A stretch of 58,551 nucleotides of DNA from the NCBI GenBank assembly GCA_937991435.1, contig CALKPY010000031.1, positions 1 through 58,551 on the forward strand. The letters are read 5' to 3'. The translations under genes and the position numbers were made by a program. The DNA comes from an uncultured Acidimicrobiales bacterium (GTDB lineage Bacteria; Actinomycetota; Acidimicrobiia; Acidimicrobiales; UBA10347). The notes under the pieces are model-generated. The model was given only the letters and a program-made list of their open reading frames with translations, made no database searches and was not told the origin of the DNA. Positions 51,199-58,551 of this stretch are shown piece by piece. Positions within the stretch are counted from its first letter, which is position 1. The number at the start of each line of letters is the position of its first letter.

Positions 51199-51317
51199 CC
51201 GCCAGCTCCGAGAACGCCGGGTTGTGTCGGTGACATTTCGTTCAGGCACGCTGGCGCCTCCAGCTAGAGTGGGTCGACGTCATCTGACGCAATTCAACTC
51301 GCAATGATCGGAGACGC

Positions 51318-53252
51318 ATGAGCGTCGACCACTCAGAACAGCGCGGAATCGCAACCATCCAAGGCATTGCCATGGATGCTCCTCACGCCGCCCGTTCGGG
51401 CCACCAGGGAACTGCGATGGCGCTCGCGCCGCTCGCTCACGTGCTCTATACGCGTGTGATGTCCTACGACGCATCAGATCCGAGCTGGCCAAACCGTGAT
51501 CGATTCGTGCTGAGCCCTGGCCACGCATCGATCTTGCAGTACGCAATGCTTCATCTCTGCGGATTCGGACTCACACTCGATGATCTACGCGATTTTCGCC
51601 AGTGGAATAGCGCAACTCCGGGTCACCCTGAAGTTGGTCACACCGCCGGCGTCGAAGTCACCACCGGGCCCCTTGGTCAAGGCTTCGCGAACGGCGTCGG
51701 TATGGCGATCGCCGAGGCCCGCCAACGTGCGCTCCTTCCGTCCGGAGCGATCGATCACTTCACCTACGTGGTGTGCGGCGATGGCGACCTCGCCGAGGGA
51801 ATCAGCCACGAGGCTGCGTCGCTTGCGGGGCACCTAGGCCTAGGGCGACTCATCTGCGTGTATGACGACAACCGAGTGTCGATCGACGGCGCAACCGATA
51901 TTTGGCTCACCGACGATCCCGTCGGTCGGTTTGAGTCATATGGTTGGCATGTCGCGAATCTCGGCGAGAAGGGCAACGACCTCGACGCCCTCGAGCACGC
52001 ATTGCTCGACGCCCAATCCGTAACCGACCGTCCGACGATGCTCGTGCTACGGACTCACATTGGTGACCCCAGCCCGACGTTACGTGATTCTCCATCGGCC
52101 CACGGTTACGCATTCAAAGACGCCGAGATCGCAGAAACCAAACAAATTCTCGGCCTCGACCCGGAACAGACTTTTCACGTCGACGATGATGTTTTGGCCA
52201 TGTATCGCGCTGCGGGAACACGCGGCAGCGGCGTTCGAGCGACGTGGCACGCGGCGCATGCAACAACCGACCTGCACACCGGCCCGACGAGCGATGCATG
52301 GCGCGCAGCACTGCCCACGTGGACTGCCGGCGAGGCAGTTGCGACTCGCAAGGCGTCAAACGCCTGCCTCGACGCCATAGCGCCGTACTGGCCTGGTCTT
52401 GTTTCCGGCTCGGCCGACCTGACTGGCAACACCGGCGTCAAGCTCACCGACCAGACGATCCTTACTGCTAGTTCACCAGAAGGAAACCAGCTCTATTACG
52501 GCGTTCGCGAACACGCCATGGCCGCGGTAATGAACGGCATGGCATTGCATGGCGGCGTAGTACCTGTCGGTGGGACCTTCCTCGTCTTTAGCGACTACTG
52601 CCGGCCCGCGATTCGTCTCGCCGCTCTGTCACAACTCAAGGTGATCTACTCGTTCACCCACGATTCGGTGGGCGTGGGCGAAGACGGCCCGACACACCAG
52701 CCTGTCGAACATGTTGCTGCTCTCCGTGTGATCCCCCAGCTGCAGGTCATTAGGGCCGCCGATGCCAATGAGGTAGCTGGCGCCTGGGCTGCCGCCCTCG
52801 ACCACGACGGCCCGACCGCGCTTGTGCTGTCGCGCCAAGATCTCGTTGTTCTCGATGGCTCCAACGCAGCAAGTGTCGCTCTCGGCGCATACGCCGTTGT
52901 CGAAGAAGCCTCGCCTGACCTTGTTCTTGTTGGTGCGGGCAGCGAAGTCGCTCTGTGCGTCGAGGCCGCCCGGCGGCTCGCCGAAGCCGACGTTGCAGTG
53001 CGGGTTGTCTCGATGCCGAGCTGGGATCGATTCCTCGCATCGGACAGCTCGTACCAACACGAGTTGCTTCCATCAGCCATTCCAACACTCGCTGTCGAAG
53101 CAGGCGTGCATCTCGGTTGGCATCGATGGGCCGATGATGTCGTCTCGATAGATAGGTTTGGCGCATCCGCGCCCGGCGCCACCGTCATGCACGAACTCGG
53201 CATGAATGTAAACAATGTCGTCGACCGAGCAACGACGTTGCTTGACTCCTGA
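51318..53252 (+). CDS. tkt: Transketolase
   Basis: A 644-residue ThDP enzyme of the pentose-phosphate pathway. The ThDP motif is CGDGDLAEGISHEAASLAGHLGLGRLICVYDDN, the catalytic glutamate is in YYGVREHAMAAVMNGMALHGG, and THDSVGVGEDGPTHQP is the substrate loop. ATG at 51318 with GGAGA just upstream. It transfers two-carbon units between sugar phosphates and precedes transaldolase. Confidence 0.95.
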   Translation: MSVDHSEQRGIATIQGIAMDAPHAARSGHQGTAMALAPLAHVLYTRVMSYDASDPSWPNRDRFVLSPGHASILQYAMLHLCGFGLTLDDLRDFRQWNSATPGHPEVGHTAGVEVTTGPLGQGFANGVGMAIAEARQRALLPSGAIDHFTYVVCGDGDLAEGISHEAASLAGHLGLGRLICVYDDNRVSIDGATDIWLTDDPVGRFESYGWHVANLGEKGNDLDALEHALLDAQSVTDRPTMLVLRTHIGDPSPTLRDSPSAHGYAFKDAEIAETKQILGLDPEQTFHVDDDVLAMYRAAGTRGSGVRATWHAAHATTDLHTGPTSDAWRAALPTWTAGEAVATRKASNACLDAIAPYWPGLVSGSADLTGNTGVKLTDQTILTASSPEGNQLYYGVREHAMAAVMNGMALHGGVVPVGGTFLVFSDYCRPAIRLAALSQLKVIYSFTHDSVGVGEDGPTHQPVEHVAALRVIPQLQVIRAADANEVAGAWAAALDHDGPTALVLSRQDLVVLDGSNAASVALGAYAVVEEASPDLVLVGAGSEVALCVEAARRLAEADVAVRVVSMPSWDRFLASDSSYQHELLPSAIPTLAVEAGVHLGWHRWADDVVSIDRFGASAPGATVMHELGMNVNNVVDRATTLLDS

Positions 53253-53284
53253 CAGCGACCTGCGCACCCCTGCACGATTACAGA

Positions 53285-54394
53285 ATGAGCACTGAACCTA
53301 TGAGCACCCTGCACCGCGTCTACGAAGAACAACAACAGAGCCCGTGGCTCGACAACCTGCGGCGCGACTGGATCTTGTCAGGAGAACTCGATCGTTGGGT
53401 AGAGCGCGGAGTACGCGGTCTGACATCGAACCCGACGATTTTCGAACGAGCAATCAGCTCAAGCGATGCCTACGACGAGGAATTCCGCGAGCTCCTCGCC
53501 AATGGGTTGACGATCGATGCTTGTTACTGGAGTCTCGTGATCACCGATATCCGCGGTGCGCTCGCAGCGTTGGCACCGGTGCACCAGGCCAGCGACGGCG
53601 TTGACGGGTGGGTTTCTGTCGAGGTCGCTCCGTCACTTGCCCACGACAGCTCCGGCACGCTCGCCGCCGCCATCGAGCTTCACCAGCGAATCGCTGAACC
53701 GAACCTTTACGTCAAGATCCCCGGCACCGTGGCCGGACTCGACGCGATACGGGGTTCTATTGCCAAAGGCATTCCCGTAAATGTGACGTTGTTGTTTTCG
53801 CTCGATCGTTATGCCGAGGTCATCGAGGCCTATATCTCCGGACTCGAAGCCTGCGCTGGCGATCTCAGCGGCGTATCAAGTGTGGCATCGTTCTTCATCT
53901 CTAGGGTCGACAGCGCAGTTGACGCTGCACTCGACGAGATTGGTACGCCCGACGCGCTGGCGCTGCGAGGACGAATCGCTGTTGCGCAGGGCCAAATGGC
54001 GTGGAGCCTCGCTCAGCAGGCTTTTTCAGGGCCGCGCTGGCAGGCGCTCGTCGATCGCGGGGCCAAGCCCCAGCGACCGTTGTGGGCATCGACGTCCACG
54101 AAGAACCCCGACTACCCCGACACGAAATACGTCGACGAGCTGATCGGACCAGGTTCGGTTAACACGATCCCCGATAAGACGCTGACGGCGTTTGAGGATC
54201 ATGGCTCAGTTGCTCGCACGATCGACATCGACCTCCCCGGCGCCCAAGCCACCCTTGATGCTGCTGCGGCGGTTGGGGTCGACCTTGCGGCCATTTCCGC
54301 CTCGCTCGAGGACCAGGGCGTAGCATCATTCGCCGCATCGTTCGACAGCCTCATCGCCACCCTCGAGGCGCGGGCCGAAGATCTACGGTCGTGA
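53285..54394 (+). CDS. tal: Transaldolase
   Basis: A 369-residue TIM-barrel enzyme. GVRGLTSNPTIFERAI is the start of the barrel, the Schiff-base lysine is Lys144 in LYVKIPGT, and NVTLLFSLDRYAEVIEAYI follows. It transfers dihydroxyacetone units. ATG 53285; a second ATG at 53300 is possible. It follows tkt by 32 bases. Confidence 0.95.
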   Translation: MSTEPMSTLHRVYEEQQQSPWLDNLRRDWILSGELDRWVERGVRGLTSNPTIFERAISSSDAYDEEFRELLANGLTIDACYWSLVITDIRGALAALAPVHQASDGVDGWVSVEVAPSLAHDSSGTLAAAIELHQRIAEPNLYVKIPGTVAGLDAIRGSIAKGIPVNVTLLFSLDRYAEVIEAYISGLEACAGDLSGVSSVASFFISRVDSAVDAALDEIGTPDALALRGRIAVAQGQMAWSLAQQAFSGPRWQALVDRGAKPQRPLWASTSTKNPDYPDTKYVDELIGPGSVNTIPDKTLTAFEDHGSVARTIDIDLPGAQATLDAAAAVGVDLAAISASLEDQGVASFAASFDSLIATLEARAEDLRS

Positions 54395-55452
54395 CCACTC
54401 CGCTTCCGAAATATCGATCGGGCGACCAAACGCTCGACAAGCAGATTGCTGACCTCGTTTCAGCGTCTCAGGCTGACGTTCACGACGATCTTCTCTTTGA
54501 GATGATCGTCTCCACCATTCGGTTGGTTCGCGAACACAACGGTCGGGGTGATCTCAAACTCGTAAACGCGGCACTCAAGGAACTGCGCTACGCCATGAGT
54601 GTGTTCGCGCCGTACGCGCAGACCCGGAAACTGTCGATCTTTGGTTCCGCTCGCACGCCACCGGGCGATCCGGCCTACAAGGCAGCAGTTGACCTCGGCG
54701 CAGCAATTGCAGAACAAGATTGGATGGTCATCACCGGCGCCGGGCCCGGAATTATGGCTGCTGGTGTCGAAGGTGCTGGCTCCGAGCACAGCTTCGGCGT
54801 GGGCATAACGCTGCCATTCGAGGAGCGCGCGGCAGCAACCATCGCCGAAGATCCCAAGCTCATCAATTTCAAGTACTTCTTTACGCGCAAGTTGACGTTC
54901 ATGAAAGAATCACACGGCTACGCGCTACTTCCTGGCGGATTCGGCACGCTCGACGAGAGTTTCGAGCTATTGACGTTGCTACAAACAGGCAAGACAAGTC
55001 CCGCTCCCGTCGTGCTACTTGATGCCCCCGGCGGCGACTACTGGCACAGCTGGTACAACTTTGTGACGTCACAACTGCTTGGTGATGGCTTGATTGCACT
55101 CGAAGACATGTGTTTCGTGACGCTCACCGACTCGATCGACGATGCGGTCTCCGAGATCACATCGTTCTACCGCACCTATCACAGCATGCGCCTGGTTGGG
55201 TCCCGTCTCGTGCTTCGTCTGAACGAACCTCTCGCAGCCGAGAAAGTCGAACGACTCAACGAGACATTTTCTGACATCATCACCCGTGGCACGATCCAAA
55301 ATATCGAGCCAACAGCCGCTGAGCTGCGAGATGGCGACAACGTGTCCCTTGCTCGCATCGCATTTGAATTCGATCGTCGACATTGGGCACGTCTACGCCA
55401 GATGATCGACGAAATCAACGATGCTGTCCGGCCCGCCCCGACCGCTGATTGA
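54391..55452 (+). CDS. LOG-family Rossmann protein
   Basis: A 353-residue protein with the LOG signature PGGFGTLDE and a nucleotide fold (SIFGSARTPPGDPAYKAA, VITGAGPGIMAAGVEGAG). Small LOG proteins hydrolyse cytokinin-like or adenylate nucleosides; this one is longer with N- and C-terminal helical additions. GTG overlaps the tal stop, so it is part of the pentose-phosphate operon. Substrate unknown. Confidence 0.85.
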   Translation: MTTPLPKYRSGDQTLDKQIADLVSASQADVHDDLLFEMIVSTIRLVREHNGRGDLKLVNAALKELRYAMSVFAPYAQTRKLSIFGSARTPPGDPAYKAAVDLGAAIAEQDWMVITGAGPGIMAAGVEGAGSEHSFGVGITLPFEERAAATIAEDPKLINFKYFFTRKLTFMKESHGYALLPGGFGTLDESFELLTLLQTGKTSPAPVVLLDAPGGDYWHSWYNFVTSQLLGDGLIALEDMCFVTLTDSIDDAVSEITSFYRTYHSMRLVGSRLVLRLNEPLAAEKVERLNETFSDIITRGTIQNIEPTAAELRDGDNVSLARIAFEFDRRHWARLRQMIDEINDAVRPAPTAD

Positions 55453-55466
55453 GCAGGTCGTCGCCG

Positions 55467-57440
55467 TCAACGAACAGCTGCTTCGATCTCACCAACCAAC
55501 CAGTCCCAGACCAACGGAATTGCTTCGTCTGTGAAGTGCACGCCATCGCGATGCAGTGCAACACCGTCGAGTTCGTCCTGATACTCACCGGTCGGGCAGG
55601 TCAACTCGCGAATATCGACCCAATGAACGTCGTAGGTCCAGGACTCAACAATCGACTGGGTCAACGCATTGACCGCAGCCGTGCGCTCAGGGTTGGCTCG
55701 CACACCGACCGTTGGTTGCAGGTCAGGCAGATACGTCAGGCATGGCAAGCTAACAACAACGATCGGAAGTCCGGAAGCCGACATCGTCTCAAAGTTCTGG
55801 TGCCACGATGCACGGGCGTTTGCTTCGTAGCGCGGTGACCCAAATGGGGCAACGGATTCGCCAACAATTGTGTCAGCGGCGTCCCAGCTCGACACGCCGA
55901 TGACGATGACATCTGGCGACTCCTCGATGATGCTGGCAGCCCATGACTCGACGCGATCGGAACAGTAGTCGTAGGTCGCATCTCGCAGCGTTCCGCAGCC
56001 AATGATCACGTCGGCAGAGACAATCATGCGTTCCAGATGGCGCGGTTCGTCGTAGCCCAACGCAAGGTCCAAGTAGATGGAGTCACCTAGGAAGTGGGCA
56101 CGTAGCGGGGCGACGCTCTCGCCGTCACCGGGCTCGACATCGGTATCGCCGACGGCCTGGACAGCTTCGTCGAGCAACTCTGCACCATCGGCTATGGCCG
56201 GTGCCGGCATGGCCACGGTCTCTTCTATCGCTGTCGAAACCGAACGGTCAGCGCGACTTGCTGCCGCAATTCGAGTCGCATCTCCAGCGGCACCTGTTTT
56301 GACCGAAGGGATCACCATGAGCGCAACCACAGCGACGAGTCCGGCAGCGGCAACCAGCAGAAGCGGAACGGTTCTGGAATTGGCTGCCTTGCGGATCGGG
56401 TTCTCAATAACCCAGAAGGAGACAGCTGCTACCACGCCGGTTACGGCGAGACGCATAAGCAGTAGAGACGCTCCTTCAAGGCCCGTGCGCTCGATGTCAA
56501 GCCACACAAAGATCGGCCAGTGCCACAAATAAATGCCATACGACATACGACCGATCGCCGGAAGCGGTCGAAGTGACAACACAGTGGCCAGCGATGAATC
56601 AGGCCAACCCCGCACACCCCATATCAGCATCGCCGACAACGCCGCCGCTATGAAAAACCCGCCGCGATACATCCAGAAATCTGTGTCTCTCACGGCAACC
56701 GCCATCACGACGAACCCGACTAACCCAACAAGTCCGACTGATCGTCGGACAGAGGGTTCTGTGCGCCTTGGGTCGCGAACCATCCAAAACGCGAGGGTTG
56801 CTCCGACGAGTAGCGACTGACCGCGTGAATCCGTGCCGAAAAAGGCTCGCGACGGGTCATCCACGTCTGCGACAAGCGCCATGATGGCGACCGACGCAAG
56901 CGCAACGCAGCCGCACGCGACCGCAGCCGTCGCGGCCCTAACGCGAGACCGCGCCCACAGCCAAAGAACCAGAGGCCATACCAAATACCACTGCTCCTCG
57001 ATCGCGAGACTCCAGGTGTGCAGAAGCGGGCTGGGCTCCACAAACAAGGCGAAATAGGAAGTCTGTTCGGCGATGTTCCACCAATTTGCGACGTAGAGCA
57101 ACGTTGCTGCCGCGTCGGCCCGTGTGCCGTTGAGGCCAGCGCTTTCGGTCTCGACCCAGCGCGACACTACAATGACAACGCCGACCAGAGCCACCAGGGC
57201 TGGCAGCAGTCTTCGCACGCGCCTCGCCCAGAAATCGACCAGGTCGAGGCCTCCGGTCGCATCGTATTCTCGTACCAAGAGAGTCGTGATCAAGTAGCCA
57301 CTGACCACGAAGAACAGGTCGACGCCGAGGAACCCGCCCGAAGCCCACGAAAGATCAGCGTGGTACAAAACGACGGCGATCACCGCAAGAGCCCGAATGC
57401 CGTCGAGGGCGGGGTCATATGTAATTCGCGATGTCCTCAT
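55467..57440 (-). CDS. OafA-type acyltransferase with SGNH domain
   Basis: A 657-residue membrane acyltransferase. The N-terminal part (about 1-360) is an acyltransferase-3 fold with about ten helices (DPALDGIRALAVIAVVLYHA, FFVVSGYLIT, SLAIEEQWYLVWP). The rest, from about 440, is an exported SGNH hydrolase-like domain with FLGDSIYLDLALG as block I and HRDGVHFTDEA as the block V. Such OafA-like enzymes acetylate cell-envelope glycans. The substrate is unknown. Confidence 0.88.
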   Translation of the reverse strand: MRTSRITYDPALDGIRALAVIAVVLYHADLSWASGGFLGVDLFFVVSGYLITTLLVREYDATGGLDLVDFWARRVRRLLPALVALVGVVIVVSRWVETESAGLNGTRADAAATLLYVANWWNIAEQTSYFALFVEPSPLLHTWSLAIEEQWYLVWPLVLWLWARSRVRAATAAVACGCVALASVAIMALVADVDDPSRAFFGTDSRGQSLLVGATLAFWMVRDPRRTEPSVRRSVGLVGLVGFVVMAVAVRDTDFWMYRGGFFIAAALSAMLIWGVRGWPDSSLATVLSLRPLPAIGRMSYGIYLWHWPIFVWLDIERTGLEGASLLLMRLAVTGVVAAVSFWVIENPIRKAANSRTVPLLLVAAAGLVAVVALMVIPSVKTGAAGDATRIAAASRADRSVSTAIEETVAMPAPAIADGAELLDEAVQAVGDTDVEPGDGESVAPLRAHFLGDSIYLDLALGYDEPRHLERMIVSADVIIGCGTLRDATYDYCSDRVESWAASIIEESPDVIVIGVSSWDAADTIVGESVAPFGSPRYEANARASWHQNFETMSASGLPIVVVSLPCLTYLPDLQPTVGVRANPERTAAVNALTQSIVESWTYDVHWVDIRELTCPTGEYQDELDGVALHRDGVHFTDEAIPLVWDWLVGEIEAAVR

Positions 57441-57471
57441 AGCGTTGCGACGCAGTCGAACAAGCCAAGCA

Positions 57472-57681
57472 TCACCAATCTTCGGCCGATCTGTCTGAAG
57501 ACCGGAGCAGCGCCGCCGCCTTTTCGACCGAGCGGCGAGCTCGCGTGATCAGTTTCTCGTCAACCGGAAGCTCATGCCCACCCGCATCGATGCTGTCGCG
57601 AAGGCGCCTCATTGCCAGGTCCGCGAGGTCTTCGCTCAGTTGGTCGAGTCGGCTACACAAGCTTTCCATCTCCGGTGACAT
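57472..57681 (-). CDS. Small helical protein of unknown function
   Basis: A 69-residue helical protein rich in Leu, Arg and Asp (ESLCSRLDQLSEDLADLAMRRLRDSI and EKLITRARRSVEKAAALL). No family recognised. ATG 57681 is used; an upstream in-frame ATG gives a poorer N-terminus. It is divergent from the M20-like gene. Confidence 0.55.
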   Translation of the reverse strand: MSPEMESLCSRLDQLSEDLADLAMRRLRDSIDAGGHELPVDEKLITRARRSVEKAAALLRSSDRSAEDW

Positions 57682-57805
57682 GGGTTCAGTCTTGCAGCTT
57701 CGAGGCGAGACGTTGGCAGTTCCGTGACGTCGGTGCATTGCACGGTCAACGAGCCGAGGTCGCGGCGCTCATCTCGGCCTTCGGTACACGGCTAGCCTCG
57801 ATCAT

Positions 57806-58551
57806 GTGTCTGCATCGACTCAACGCAATGTGACGTCTGCTCGCGACGTCGAGACACACCTACGGTCCTGGCAACACAATGCCGCACGGGGCCAACCACT
57901 CGAACCCGTCATCTCTTCCCTATTCGAAACGGCGGGACTTGACGACGTTGCTGCCGTTGCCGACTCCCGGTCGCTCGTGGCGCGACATCGCCATCGCGAC
58001 GGATCGGCGCCCCGAATTGTTGTCATCGGCGATCACGCCATTGATGAGCTTGCACCTGCGCTGCCGCGAACGCCGTCTGCTACGCGCAAACAACATCTCG
58101 TCGGCCCTGGCATCAGATCCAAAGCAGCATCGCTTGCTTCGGCGACGTTGGGCTTCATGCGGGCCGTCAATCACCATGATCTTCGGGCCAGTCTGATCGC
58201 GATCAGCCTCGGCTCCCGCGACAGCCCTCTTCGCATGCTGCGGTCGGCCGGTGTCGATCGCGCCGATGCAATCATCATGACCTCGGCTGTGCGTTGGCAC
58301 GACCCACCTGGGTCACTAACCACCGGCGCACGCGGGGTTCTCGTTGCGCGAATCTCGGTCTCAAACAATCGCAGCGTCGTAGACGACGTTTTTGCCGGCG
58401 CTATTAACAACCCGTTGACCAAACTGGTTGAACTAGTCTCATCGCTACGTCTTGCCAACGGCCGAATCGCGCTTGCCAATTTCTACGAAAAGGCCGTAGT
58501 GCCAGGAACCACCGCTCGGGCCAATCTCAGCTCGCCACGTCACGATCCGGC
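57806..58551 (+). CDS. M20-like peptidase homologue lacking metal ligands, 3' truncated by the window
   Basis: A 248-codon frame reaches the end of the window. The C-terminal part follows M20 dipeptidases closely (ARISVSNNRSVVDDVFAGAINNPLTKLVELVSSLR, then NGRIALANFYEKAVVP). Where the family has the zinc sites, GHYDVQP is GDHAIDE and RGASDDKG is GPGIRSKA, and no EE pair is visible, so metal binding seems lost. GTG at 57806 is the first plausible start, with GTG 57830 an alternative. The visible part ends before the last metal-ligand region, so a complete judgement needs the flanking sequence. Confidence 0.6.
   Translation, partial: MSASTQRNVTSARDVETHLRSWQHNAARGQPLEPVISSLFETAGLDDVAAVADSRSLVARHRHRDGSAPRIVVIGDHAIDELAPALPRTPSATRKQHLVGPGIRSKAASLASATLGFMRAVNHHDLRASLIAISLGSRDSPLRMLRSAGVDRADAIIMTSAVRWHDPPGSLTTGARGVLVARISVSNNRSVVDDVFAGAINNPLTKLVELVSSLRLANGRIALANFYEKAVVPGTTARANLSSPRHDP

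Overview
The window is gene-dense, roughly 60% GC DNA from a high-GC Gram-positive bacterium. It most resembles an uncultured or marine relative of the Acidimicrobiia (Ilumatobacter-like). The clade call rests on a complete Pup-proteasome locus, PafB/PafC WYL regulators, DUF4193 and DUF5522 proteins, a HelY helicase next to Tat genes, many GTG starts, and pervasive ATGA/GTGA stop-start overlaps. I see no rRNA, tRNA, insertion sequence, prophage or CRISPR array.

Left part (1-11.4 kb). A pentapeptide-repeat protein tail is followed by a possible leaderless micro-ORF pair, a truncated haemoglobin overlapping an acyl-carrier-like small protein, and a SufR-like repressor divergent from a ZIP metal transporter. 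Next comes a catabolic block. An ArsR regulator with a palindromic operator leads an operon of SDR dehydrogenase, HyuA, HyuB, FAD amine/amino-acid oxidase and PLP decarboxylase, which converges on an isochorismatase-type cysteine hydrolase. HyuAB, cysteine hydrolase and DAO oxidase together fit hydantoin or creatinine breakdown via N-carbamoylsarcosine and sarcosine; this is inference.

Middle-left (11.4-27.5 kb). It holds a betaine/homocysteine S-methyltransferase, a CbxX-type AAA protein, an alpha/beta hydrolase, and a tight 2-oxoacid dehydrogenase operon (E1 alpha, E1 beta, E2, E3, DUF5522). A leftward run follows: L,D-transpeptidase lipoprotein, HisI, EamA exporter, M50-like protease, VOC protein, nitroreductase and LytM lipoprotein. 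An RGG-box protein, a GNAT enzyme, an unknown protein and the DUF4193 protein complete this part.

Centre (27.5-44.8 kb). A long leftward block carries arc (mpa), dop, pup, prcB, prcA, pafA, pafB, pafC, lepB, a zinc-ribbon protein, tatB, tatC, helY, a truncated diacylglycerol-kinase-like protein and a two-domain ThyX-like protein. Only a GDPD gene faces the other way. The order pafA-pafB-pafC-tat-tatC-helY matches what I recall from mycobacteria. A 3Fe-4S ferredoxin is divergent from arc.

Right (44.8-58.5 kb). An eight-gene leftward operon runs from an inactive-looking S13 peptidase and a Lon-substrate-domain protein through three small membrane proteins to a ubiquitin-like sulfur carrier, a TtuA-type tRNA thiolase and the TrmI m1A58 methyltransferase. 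This is a T-loop tRNA modification set beside the Pup system. A DUF6941-like protein, transketolase, transaldolase, a LOG-family protein, an OafA-SGNH acyltransferase, a small helical protein and a truncated M20-like protein without recognisable metal ligands follow.

The most interesting items are the TtuB/TtuA/TrmI operon with a carrier that needs C-terminal trimming, the fused ThyX-like protein with complementary half-motifs, and several apparent pseudoenzymes (S13, M20, DGK-like, ACP-like).
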